A DNA stretch of 64,000 nucleotides, taken from contig NZ_BATI01000005.1 of the NCBI RefSeq assembly GCF_000467105.1, positions 186,001-250,000 of the forward strand, written 5' to 3'. Origin of the DNA: Aquipseudomonas alcaligenes NBRC 14159. GTDB taxonomy: Bacteria; Pseudomonadota; Gammaproteobacteria; Pseudomonadales; Pseudomonadaceae. The translations under genes and the position numbers were made by a program. This document shows positions 1 to 7,469 of the stretch, piece by piece (position 1 is the stretch's first letter; every line of letters begins with the position of its first letter). The notes under the pieces are model-generated. The model saw nothing but the letters and a program-made list of their open reading frames with translations. It searched no databases and was not told the origin of the DNA.

Positions 1-440
1 TCCGGCGTGGTGCGTGGCGAGAAGCGCGCCAGCACGCGGCCGTCGCGGCCGACCAGGAATTTCTCGAAGTTCCAGGTGATGTCACCGGGGAACTCGGCGC
101 CCTCACCGGCCAGCAGGCGATACAGCGGATGGCGATTGGGACCGTTGACCTCGAGCTTGCTGCCCAGTGGAAAGGTCACGCCGTAGTTGAGGCTGCAGAA
201 CTCGCGAATCTCGTCCTCGCTGCCCGGCTCCTGGGCGGCGAACTGGTTGCACGGCAGGCCGAGCACGGTGAAGCCACGCTCGCGATAGGCCTGATGCAGC
301 TTTTCCAGGCCGGCATATTGCGGGGTCAGGCCGCACTTGGAGGCGACGTTGACCACCAGCACTATCTGGCCCTTGTAGGGCGCCAGCGGCAGGTCCTGGC
401 CGTCCAGCGCGCGCAGATTGAGATCGTGAAAGGCACTCAT
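1..440 (-). CDS. Glutathione peroxidase (3' end cut off by window edge)
   Basis: The protein begins MSAFHDLNLRALDGQDLPL and carries the glutathione peroxidase signature around the peroxidatic residue, NVASKCGLTPQY, followed by GLPCNQFAAQEPGS and the WNFEKFLV block. The peroxidatic residue is cysteine, not selenocysteine, as usual for bacterial thiol peroxidases of this family, which reduce hydroperoxides in the cytoplasm or periplasm (generally with thioredoxin in bacteria). The ATG at 438-440 is preceded by GAGGAG at good spacing. About 146 codons are visible; the family is usually near 160 residues, so only the last few codons are missing. A strong hairpin with a T tract sits just upstream, between this gene and slyD. 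Confidence 0.93.
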   Translation of the reverse strand, partial: MSAFHDLNLRALDGQDLPLAPYKGQIVLVVNVASKCGLTPQYAGLEKLHQAYRERGFTVLGLPCNQFAAQEPGSEDEIREFCSLNYGVTFPLGSKLEVNGPNRHPLYRLLAGEGAEFPGDITWNFEKFLVGRDGRVLARFSPRTTP

Positions 441-461
441 GGCGGACTCCTCAAGGGACAA

Positions 462-485
462 AAAAGGCGCCCGGGGGCGCCTTTT
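462..485 (-). terminator. Rho-independent terminator after slyD
   Basis: An inverted repeat (462-472 with 475-485, GC-rich core GGCGCC) is followed on the minus strand by a run of six T. It lies 73 nt after the slyD stop codon and only about 20 nt before the glutathione peroxidase start, so it either ends slyD transcription or partly attenuates read-through into the next gene. Confidence 0.8.
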
Positions 486-557
486 CGGTTAGCTCAGCTT
501 AGCAGCCGGAGTCGAGTCTGAAACGACCATAAGTCGTATTGCTCGCCCCGTCACCGA

Positions 558-1043
558 TCAGTGGTGGTGACCGCCTTCGCCGTGGATGTGGCCGTGGGCG
601 AGCTCTTCGGCATGGGCGTCACGCACGTTGACGACCTTGACCTGGAAGTTCAGGCGCTGGCCAGCCAGCGGGTGGTTGCCGTCGACAATCACGTCATCGC
701 CTTCGATGTCGCGGATGGTGACGATCTGCATGCCGCCGTCCGGACCGGAAGCGTGGAACTGCATGCCCACTTCCAGCTCGTCGACGCCTTCGAACATGCT
801 GCGGTTGAGGGTGGCAACCAGCTCGGCGCTGTACTCGCCGTAGGCTTCGCCCGGCTCGATGGCCACGCTCAGCTCGTCACCGGCCTGCTTGCCTTCCAGA
901 GCCTTTTCCAGACCGACGATGATGTTGCCGGCACCGTGCAGGTACACCAGCGGAGCACCGCCGGCAGAGCTGTCGATCACCTCACCGGCATCGTTGGTCA
1001 GGGTATAGTCGATGGACACAGCCTTGTTGGCGGCGATCTGCAT
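558..1043 (-). CDS. slyD: FKBP-type peptidyl-prolyl cis-trans isomerase SlyD
   Basis: The 161-residue protein starts MQIAANKAVSIDYTLTND and has the FKBP fold signature (Y-x-L-x-D, VYLHGAGNIIVGLEKAL) split by an insert-in-flap domain (about residues 70-130), then a short histidine-rich tail (AHGHIHGEGGHHH). SlyD is a cytoplasmic prolyl isomerase and chaperone whose tail binds Ni(II) and other metals; here the tail is shorter than in E. coli, as is common in pseudomonads. The reading frame is open further upstream, but the family alignment and length support the ATG at 1041-1043. It faces away from the ackA operon and is followed by a terminator. Confidence 0.93.
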   Translation of the reverse strand: MQIAANKAVSIDYTLTNDAGEVIDSSAGGAPLVYLHGAGNIIVGLEKALEGKQAGDELSVAIEPGEAYGEYSAELVATLNRSMFEGVDELEVGMQFHASGPDGGMQIVTIRDIEGDDVIVDGNHPLAGQRLNFQVKVVNVRDAHAEELAHGHIHGEGGHHH

Positions 1044-1057
1044 GGAGGAGAAACCTT

Positions 1058-1339
1058 TTGCAAGAGAATGGAAAGGTACCAAGTCTAACCGCCAAAACGG
1101 CCGAAAGCGACCGCGGGCCAGACGGACGGGGCACGCGGCTGCTGGGCTTCCACCAGGACGAAGACGGCCACTGGGTGGCCGAGCTGTCCTGCGGCCATAC
1201 GCAGCACCTGCGTCATCAGCCACCATGGCAGAATCGCGCCTGGGTCACGGACCCGCAGGCACGCCAGCGTCATCTGGGCCAGCCGTTCAGCTGTGGCTGG
1301 TGCGCCGGCGAACCGGCAAAGCAAGCGGATAAGGAGTAG
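1058..1339 (+). CDS. DUF3565 family putative zinc-binding protein
   Basis: A 93-residue protein whose core, [24 protein letters not shown] followed by the PPWQNRAWV segment, matches the DUF3565 family of small cytoplasmic proteins. Two cysteines and several histidines in SCGH and CGWC suggest metal binding; no function is known. The N-terminal 25 residues are poorly conserved in the family, so the true start may be internal. It ends 2 bp before the ackA start codon, and its own last codons (AAGGAG) form the ackA ribosome binding site, so the two genes are probably co-transcribed. Confidence 0.8.
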   Translation: MQENGKVPSLTAKTAESDRGPDGRGTRLLGFHQDEDGHWVAELSCGHTQHLRHQPPWQNRAWVTDPQARQRHLGQPFSCGWCAGEPAKQADKE

Positions 1340-1341
1340 TC

Positions 1342-2529
1342 ATGCCGTCACGCAACATCCTGGTCATCAACTGTGGCAGCTCGTCGATCAAGTTCGCCCT
1401 GGTCAACGAGGAGCAGCCCGACTTCATCCTCAGCGGCCTGGCCGAGCGCCTGGCCAGCCCGGAGGCGGTGCTGCACTGGCAGCACAACGGCGAGAAGGAC
1501 AGTCTGCTGCTGCAGGGTGGTGACCATCGGACAGCCCTGCAGCACCTGCTGCCGCTGGTGCAGAACGCCACCGGCGGCCAGCTGCATGGCATCGGCCACC
1601 GCGTGGTGCACGGCGGCGAGCACTTCACCGCGGCCTGCCGCATCGACACCGTCAGCCTGCTGGCGATCCGCGCCACCTCGCCGCTGGCACCGCTGCACAA
1701 CCCGGCCAACCTGCAGGGCATCGAGGCGGCGCTCAAGCTGTTCCCCGAGCTGCCGCAGGTCGCGGTATTCGACACCGCCTTCCACCAGAGCCTGCCTGAG
1801 CACGCCTATCGCTACGCGGTGCCGGAACAGCTATACCGCGAGCACGGCGTGCGCCGCTACGGCTTCCATGGCACCAGCCATCGCTACGTCAGCCAGCGCG
1901 CCGCGGAGATGGCTGGGGTGCCCTATGCCGCCAGCAGCTGGCTCTCGGCGCACCTGGGCAACGGCTGCTCCACCTGCGCCATCGTCGACGGCCAGAGCCG
2001 CGATACCAGCATGGGCCTGACCCCGCTGGAAGGCCTGGTGATGGGCACCCGCAGCGGCGATGTCGACCCCAACCTGCATGGTCACCTGGCGCGCACCCTG
2101 GGCTGGAGCCTGGAGCAGATCGACGCCATGCTCAACAAGGACAGCGGCCTGCTCGGCCTGTCCGGCCTGTCCAACGACATGCGCAGCCTGGAACAGGCGC
2201 GCGAGCAGGGCCACGCCGGCGCCACCCTGGCCATCGAAGTATTCTGCTACCGCCTGGCCAAGTCGCTGGCCGCGATGAGCTGCGCCCTGCCGCAGCTGGA
2301 CGGCCTGATCTTCACCGGCGGCATCGGCGAGAACTCGCCGTTGATCCGCAGCAAGACGGTGGAGCACCTGAAACTGTTCAATCTGACCCTCGATGCGCAG
2401 GCCAATGCCCGCTGCATCCGCGGCGTCGCCGGCGCCATCGGTGCCGAAGGCCACCCGCGGGTGCTGGTGGTGCCGACCAACGAGGAACGGCAGATCGCCC
2501 TCGACACCCTGGCCCTGCTCACCGCCTGA
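1342..2529 (+). CDS. ackA: Acetate kinase
   Basis: A 395-residue acetate kinase, the usual family length. It converts acetyl phosphate plus ADP to acetate plus ATP in the cytoplasm. The family signatures are visible: N-terminal [11 protein letters not shown], the HRVVHGG segment, [47 protein letters not shown] and GGIGENS. AAGGAG lies 5 nt before the ATG. The pta gene follows after 17 bp, giving the standard ackA-pta overflow/acetate assimilation operon, which in pseudomonads supports anaerobic pyruvate fermentation. Confidence 0.97.
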   Translation: MPSRNILVINCGSSSIKFALVNEEQPDFILSGLAERLASPEAVLHWQHNGEKDSLLLQGGDHRTALQHLLPLVQNATGGQLHGIGHRVVHGGEHFTAACRIDTVSLLAIRATSPLAPLHNPANLQGIEAALKLFPELPQVAVFDTAFHQSLPEHAYRYAVPEQLYREHGVRRYGFHGTSHRYVSQRAAEMAGVPYAASSWLSAHLGNGCSTCAIVDGQSRDTSMGLTPLEGLVMGTRSGDVDPNLHGHLARTLGWSLEQIDAMLNKDSGLLGLSGLSNDMRSLEQAREQGHAGATLAIEVFCYRLAKSLAAMSCALPQLDGLIFTGGIGENSPLIRSKTVEHLKLFNLTLDAQANARCIRGVAGAIGAEGHPRVLVVPTNEERQIALDTLALLTA

Positions 2530-2546
2530 CCGCCCAAGGAATACCC

Positions 2547-4655
2547 ATGCATACCTTCTTCATCGCCCCCACCGGTTTCGGCGTCGGCCTCACCTCCATC
2601 AGCCTCGGCCTGATCCGCGCCCTGCAACGCGCCGGGCTTAAGGTCGGCTTCTTTAAGCCGATCGCCCAGCCGCACCCCGGCGATGCCGGGCCCGAGCGCT
2701 CCAGCGAGCTGGTCGCACGGACCCACGGCCTACTGCCGCCACAATCGCTGCCACTGGCCCAGGTCGAGCGCATGCTCGGCGACGGCCAGCTGGACGAGCT
2801 GCTGGAAGAGATCGTGCGCCTGCACCAGCAGGTCGCCGAGGGCATGGACGTGCTGATCGTCGAGGGCATGGTGCCAACCCGCCACGCCAGCTATGCGGCG
2901 CGGGTCAACGTGCATCTGGCCAGAAGCCTGGATGCCGAGATCATCCTGGTGTCGGCGCCCGAGGGCGAAGAGCCGGAAAGCCTGACCGAACTGTCCGACC
3001 GCATCGAGATCCAGGCCCAGCTGTTCGGCGGCCCCAAGGACCCCAAGGTGCTCGGCGTGATCCTCAACAAGGTCCGCCACCCGCAGGGTATCGAGACCTT
3101 CACCGAGCAGCTCGGCCAGCTCTCGCCACTGCTGCGCGGCGAGGACTTCCGCCTGCTCGGCTGCATCCCCTGGCAGGACGAACTGAACGCACCACGTACC
3201 CGCGACGTCGCCGAACTGCTCGGCGCGCAGATCCTCAACGCCGGCGACTACGAACAGCGCCGCGTACAGAAGATCGTGCTGTGCGCGCGCGCCGTGCCCA
3301 ACAGCGTCCACCTGCTCAAGCCCGGTGTGCTGGTGGTCACCCCCGGTGACCGCGACGACATCATCCTCGCCGCCAGCCTGGCGGCCATGAACGGCGTGCC
3401 GCTGGCCGGCCTGCTGCTGTGCAGCGACTTCCCGCCGGACGAGCGCATCCTCGAACTGTGCCAGGGCGCCCTGCAGGGCGGCCTGCCGGTGCTGACGGTG
3501 AGCACCGGCTCCTACGACACGGCGACCAACCTCAACCGCATGAACAAGGAAATCCCGGTGGACGACCGCGAGCGCGCGGAGAAGGTCACCGAGTTCGTCG
3601 CCGGACATATCGATCTGGACTGGCTGACCCAGCGCTGCGGCACCCCGCGCGAACTGCGCCTGTCGCCGCCGGCCTTCCGTTACCAGCTGGTGCGCCGTGC
3701 CCAGGCGGCCAACAAGCGCATCGTCCTGCCCGAGGGCAGCGAGCCGCGCACCGTGCAGGCCGCCGCCATCTGCCAGGCGCGCGGCATCGCCCGCTGCGTA
3801 CTGCTGGCCAAGCCTGAGGACGTGCACAACGTGGCCAAGGCCCAGGGCATCGAGCTGCCACCGGGCCTGGAGATTCTCGACCCCGAGCAGGTGCGCGAGC
3901 GCTATGTCGAGCCGATGGTCGAACTGCGCAAGGGCAAGGGCCTCAATGCGCCGATGGCCCTGGCGCAGCTGGAGGACAGCGTGGTGCTGGGCACCATGAT
4001 GCTGGCCCTGGACGAAGTCGACGGCCTGGTCTCCGGCGCCATCCACACCACCGCCAACACCATTCGCCCGGCCCTGCAGCTGATCAAGACCGCGCCGGGC
4101 TACAACCTGGTGTCCTCGGTGTTCTTCATGCTCCTGCCGGACCAGGTACTGGTCTACGGCGATTGCGCAGTGAACCCCGACCCGAATGCCGCCGAGCTGG
4201 CCGAGATCGCCCTGCAGAGCGCCGCCTCGGCCGAGGCCTTCGGCGTGCCGGCGCGGGTGGCGATGATCAGCTACTCCACCGGCGACTCCGGCAGCGGCGC
4301 CGAGGTGGAGAAGGTGCGCGAGGCCACCCGCCTGGCCCGCGAGCAGAACCCGCAGCTGCTGATCGACGGCCCGCTGCAGTACGACGCCGCCGCCATCGCC
4401 AGCGTCGGCCGGCAGAAGGCCCCGAACAGCCAGGTCGCCGGCCGCGCCACCGTGTTCGTGTTCCCCGACCTGAACACCGGCAACACCACCTACAAGGCCG
4501 TGCAGCGCAGCGCCGACTGCGTCAGCGTCGGCCCCATGCTGCAGGGCCTGCGCAAGCCGGTGAACGACCTGTCGCGCGGCGCGCTGGTGGACGACATCGT
4601 CTTCACCATCGCCCTCACCGCGATCCAGGCGGCGAGTCAAGCCAAAGGCGAATGA
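2547..4655 (+). CDS. pta: Phosphate acetyltransferase
   Basis: A 702-residue long-form Pta: an N-terminal dethiobiotin synthetase-like P-loop domain (about 1-230), a DRTGG domain (about 230-340, GDRDDIILAA) and the C-terminal catalytic phosphotransacetylase domain (about 375-700; VLPEGSEPRT, GTMMLALDEVDGLVSGAIHT, STGDSGSG, FPDLNTGN). It makes acetyl phosphate from acetyl-CoA and phosphate and works with the adjacent acetate kinase. Length and order match the E. coli enzyme. No clear terminator was found in the 195 bp before the ankyrin gene, where base composition shifts towards A+T. Confidence 0.97.
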   Translation: MHTFFIAPTGFGVGLTSISLGLIRALQRAGLKVGFFKPIAQPHPGDAGPERSSELVARTHGLLPPQSLPLAQVERMLGDGQLDELLEEIVRLHQQVAEGMDVLIVEGMVPTRHASYAARVNVHLARSLDAEIILVSAPEGEEPESLTELSDRIEIQAQLFGGPKDPKVLGVILNKVRHPQGIETFTEQLGQLSPLLRGEDFRLLGCIPWQDELNAPRTRDVAELLGAQILNAGDYEQRRVQKIVLCARAVPNSVHLLKPGVLVVTPGDRDDIILAASLAAMNGVPLAGLLLCSDFPPDERILELCQGALQGGLPVLTVSTGSYDTATNLNRMNKEIPVDDRERAEKVTEFVAGHIDLDWLTQRCGTPRELRLSPPAFRYQLVRRAQAANKRIVLPEGSEPRTVQAAAICQARGIARCVLLAKPEDVHNVAKAQGIELPPGLEILDPEQVRERYVEPMVELRKGKGLNAPMALAQLEDSVVLGTMMLALDEVDGLVSGAIHTTANTIRPALQLIKTAPGYNLVSSVFFMLLPDQVLVYGDCAVNPDPNAAELAEIALQSAASAEAFGVPARVAMISYSTGDSGSGAEVEKVREATRLAREQNPQLLIDGPLQYDAAAIASVGRQKAPNSQVAGRATVFVFPDLNTGNTTYKAVQRSADCVSVGPMLQGLRKPVNDLSRGALVDDIVFTIALTAIQAASQAKGE

Positions 4656-4850
4656 AGCACCGCGTACCCGATTGAAATTGCGCCGGCCACAAAGATACCC
4701 TGCCTGAGCCGGTATCCGGCAAAAGGACTTGCCGAGGCCGAAGCACTCTTCCCGCTTGCCTCGCACTGCAAATAACCGCGGCCATAATACGGCCGCTTTG
4801 CAGCAATCCAAACTCTTATAGAAGCTCCCGATAACTTCGCGAGGCGGGCC

Positions 4851-5711
4851 ATGGCCATCAAAATTAAAATCAATAAGAAACATCAGGAATTGAGCGATGC
4901 CTGTTGTGAGGGGAATATTGCACGGGTCAAGGCGCTGATCGACGAGGGGCTTGATCTACGTGAGATCTGGACCGCGGATGTCTATCCGCTGGTGATCGCG
5001 CAACACAGCGGCTCGATCGAACTGGCCCGTATGCTGGTTGATAATGGCATGCCGTTGTACTGGAACAGCAAATACTCGTATCGCAACCTCGATTACTCGG
5101 AATACCTGCCTGCAGAAGATGAGGTGCGTCAGCGGCTACTCTTCGGGAAGTTCGACGAGAATTCCCTGCCGGTTTCTCTGGCGCTGCTGGATTACGCGCA
5201 GCAGGTAAATACTCCCGATCCCGGGTACAGCGGGCTCTACAGTGCGAGTGCATTGGAGAATAAGTACACATCTGCCATCTCTGATGAGTATGTGTATCGA
5301 CTTCTGGAGATGGGGGCTGATGTCGATCATTTGAATCCTCGGGGCGAGTCGCTGCTGCATTTGTTGGTGCTCGGGAAGAACGATAAATATGTCGAGCAAT
5401 TTATCCGGCTTTCAAGAGATGTGAATCAGCTGACGCCTGGTGGTATGACGCCTTTGATGCGCGCGGTGATAGGTGGGCGGTTGAACGTTATACGTGTGCT
5501 CTTGGAGTGTGGTGCACGTGTCGACTGCGGTGATTTTTATAACAAAGTCACCGTTTTGGATGATTTGATCTGGTACCGAGATAGGAACAGTTATGAGAAC
5601 CGTGATGGCGCGATTGACCAGGTGGTCGAGTTGATGCGGACCCATGGTGCCAAGACCTATGCGGAAATGGTGCGTGATGGCGATATAGAGGAAGCTCCGC
5701 AGGGGGAGTGA
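4851..5711 (+). CDS. Ankyrin-repeat protein
   Basis: A 286-residue protein with degenerate ankyrin repeats. Clear units occur near residues 10-50 (ELSDACCEGNIARVKALIDEG), 50-75, 150-180 (DEYVYRLLEMGADVDHLNPRG then LLHLLV) and 195-230 (TPLMRAVIGGRLNVIRVLLECGARVD). No signal peptide or enzyme motif is visible, so it is probably a cytoplasmic binding protein. The gene is more A+T-rich than ackA-pta. Its stop codon lies 5 bp before the preferred ATG of the next gene, which implies translational coupling. Paired ankyrin and small acidic proteins of this kind are often immunity or scaffold proteins of toxin systems, but no toxin gene is present here, so function stays open. Confidence 0.85.
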   Translation: MAIKIKINKKHQELSDACCEGNIARVKALIDEGLDLREIWTADVYPLVIAQHSGSIELARMLVDNGMPLYWNSKYSYRNLDYSEYLPAEDEVRQRLLFGKFDENSLPVSLALLDYAQQVNTPDPGYSGLYSASALENKYTSAISDEYVYRLLEMGADVDHLNPRGESLLHLLVLGKNDKYVEQFIRLSRDVNQLTPGGMTPLMRAVIGGRLNVIRVLLECGARVDCGDFYNKVTVLDDLIWYRDRNSYENRDGAIDQVVELMRTHGAKTYAEMVRDGDIEEAPQGE

Positions 5712-5716
5712 GGCCT

Positions 5717-6172
5717 ATGGAGTGCGATATCGATCTGAGCATCACCCCCGTCAATCCGGAGCTGGCCGAAGTCATCCCGCATCTGCCCGTCGGTGCCGGT
5801 CATTTCCCCTTGCCCGAAGCCCTGTGGGCCTACCTAGAGCGCAGCAGGGGCGTCCATTGGCGCACCTTGCTGGAGCTGAGCCAGAACAAGTCGCGGCCAT
5901 GCTTGCAGGGTTGGTCTCTGGATGGGGAGCAAGGCCTGACGTTGAACCTGTTTGCGGGCGACGATGCGTTCGAGATGGCTACACCGCTGATCCACCTGAT
6001 GCGTCGTCCCGGATGCCTTGAGGTGCGGGCGGTGGTGTATACCGATGAGGCCGAATGCATAGAGGATGATGCGGGAGTAGTACACCGCATCGGCTGGAGC
6101 GTCGCCATCGACGAATATGGGCGCCTGAGCGAGGGAGACTATCCCGAGGTGGAATACGAGTATTACGACTAG
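5717..6172 (+). CDS. Small acidic protein of unknown function
   Basis: A 151-residue acidic protein beginning MECDIDLSITPVNPELAEV and ending in a cluster of Glu, Asp and Tyr. A GTG at 5708 overlaps the upstream stop codon by GTGA, but AGGGGGAG at 5701-5708 is well spaced for the ATG at 5717, which is preferred. No family was recognised. It is translationally linked to the ankyrin gene, so the two products probably act together. Its acidity and single-domain size are like those of immunity proteins; this is a guess from context. Confidence 0.7.
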   Translation: MECDIDLSITPVNPELAEVIPHLPVGAGHFPLPEALWAYLERSRGVHWRTLLELSQNKSRPCLQGWSLDGEQGLTLNLFAGDDAFEMATPLIHLMRRPGCLEVRAVVYTDEAECIEDDAGVVHRIGWSVAIDEYGRLSEGDYPEVEYEYYD

Positions 6173-6558
6173 GGCCATCCGCTCGGCCTCTTTCCTCCCC
6201 ATGGACGGCCACACGGATACAGAAGGCAAGGCCGAACACCGAAGCCAGTAACTCAAGTGATGGCTTCCTAGTCGAGAGCATTCTTTCTCAGTGAGATCCA
6301 TACGGCGTGCAAGAGCTAAGGCTTTGTGTAGGGCGGGTGAAACCCGCGTGGGTTTCACCCGCCCTACGGGATGCTTGCGCTAGAATTTCGCGCGCCCGGC
6401 ACCGAAGCAGCGCAACCAATTGGTCAACACCAGCACTTGCCGTTCAGTGTACAAGCGTTAACCTTGGCGCCGGACCGACTTGCCGCAGGGAGTGCTGCAG
6501 GTATCTCGACCCGAACGGGGCGCACAGAACGCCCCCTGACCAGGAGCCTTCCGAGCCC
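6173..6558. other. Intergenic region with no supported gene
   Basis: This 386-bp stretch between the small acidic protein gene and the acyltransferase gene holds one REP-like palindrome (annotated separately) and probably the acyltransferase promoter. Open frames through it read as low-complexity arginine/proline-rich protein and have no credible start site. Confidence 0.6.
6328..6367. repeat. REP-like palindrome
   Basis: A perfect 18-bp inverted repeat (6328-6345 with 6350-6367) around a 4-nt loop, with arms GTAGGGCGGGTGAAACCC. Its size, intergenic location and GTAGGGCGG end resemble the repetitive extragenic palindromes dispersed by RAYT transposases in Pseudomonas. Only one copy occurs in the window. 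It may also act as a bidirectional transcription terminator or mRNA stabiliser. Confidence 0.75.
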
Positions 6559-7467
6559 ATGCTGCATTTCCTGCCCGCCCCGCTGCGCGGAGTCATCAGC
6601 GCCCTGCTGCTGGCCCTCAACACCCTGATCTGCTGTTGGCCGCTGTTCACCGTGGCGCTGCTCAAGCTGTTGCTGCCCTTCCCCGCCGCACAGCGTGTGC
6701 TGCGCACGGTGATGCATGGCATCGCGGAGTTCTGGATCGGCGTGAACAAATTCTGGATGAACCTGGTGCGCGACACCCACTGGGACGTCGAAGGCATCCA
6801 GGGCCTGGACATGCGCCACTCCTACCTGGTCACCAGCAACCACCAGAGCTGGGTGGATATCCTGGTGCTGCAATACCTGCTCAACCGGCGCATGCCGCTG
6901 CTGAAATTCTTCCTCAAGCAGGAGCTGATCTGGGTGCCGGTGATCGGGCTGTGCTGGTGGGCACTCGAGTTCCCGTTCATGAAGCGCTACAGCAAGGAGT
7001 TCCTGGCCAAGCATCCGGAAAAACGCGGCCAGGACCTGGCCACCACACGCAAGGCCTGCGAGCGCTACAAGAGCAACCCGGTATCGGTCTTCAATTTCCT
7101 CGAAGGCACCCGCCTGACGCCGCAGAAGCATGCCCAGCAGAACTCGCCGTTCCAGTACCTGCTCAAACCCAAAGCCGGCGGCATCGCCTTCGTGCTGGAC
7201 GCGATGGGTGAGCAGCTGGATGCCATCGTCAACGTCACCATCCACTACCCGGGCGGCAATCCCGGTTTCTGGGACCTGCTGTGCGGCAACGTCGGCGAAG
7301 TGGTGGCGCGCTTCGCCAAGCTGGATGTGCCTGCGGAGTTCGTCGGCCACAACTACGACCAGGACGAGGAATACCGCCTGCAGTTCCAGCAGTGGGTCAA
7401 CCAGCTGTGGCAGGCCAAGGACGCCCAGCTGGCCGAGCTGCACCGGCAGTTCCCCGGCCGCGACTGA
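6559..7467 (+). CDS. Lysophospholipid acyltransferase, YihG-like
   Basis: A 302-residue PlsC-family acyltransferase. The catalytic NHQSWVD (H-x4-D) motif is near residue 95, and the substrate-binding FLEGTR motif is near residue 183. Two hydrophobic segments at about 9-28 and 125-140 place it in the inner membrane. It should transfer an acyl chain to lysophosphatidic acid or a related lipid. The reading frame is open far upstream, but the ATG at 6559 begins the conserved MLHFLPAPLRG sequence and gives the normal family length of about 300. It converges with the GGDEF-EAL gene, leaving 2 bp between stop codons. Confidence 0.88.
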   Translation: MLHFLPAPLRGVISALLLALNTLICCWPLFTVALLKLLLPFPAAQRVLRTVMHGIAEFWIGVNKFWMNLVRDTHWDVEGIQGLDMRHSYLVTSNHQSWVDILVLQYLLNRRMPLLKFFLKQELIWVPVIGLCWWALEFPFMKRYSKEFLAKHPEKRGQDLATTRKACERYKSNPVSVFNFLEGTRLTPQKHAQQNSPFQYLLKPKAGGIAFVLDAMGEQLDAIVNVTIHYPGGNPGFWDLLCGNVGEVVARFAKLDVPAEFVGHNYDQDEEYRLQFQQWVNQLWQAKDAQLAELHRQFPGRD

Positions 7468-7469
7468 AC

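Noticed and set aside
2730..4883. Open frame of 717 codons on the minus strand
   Set aside because: Antisense to pta, with repetitive Gly/His/Gln composition and no recognisable domain.
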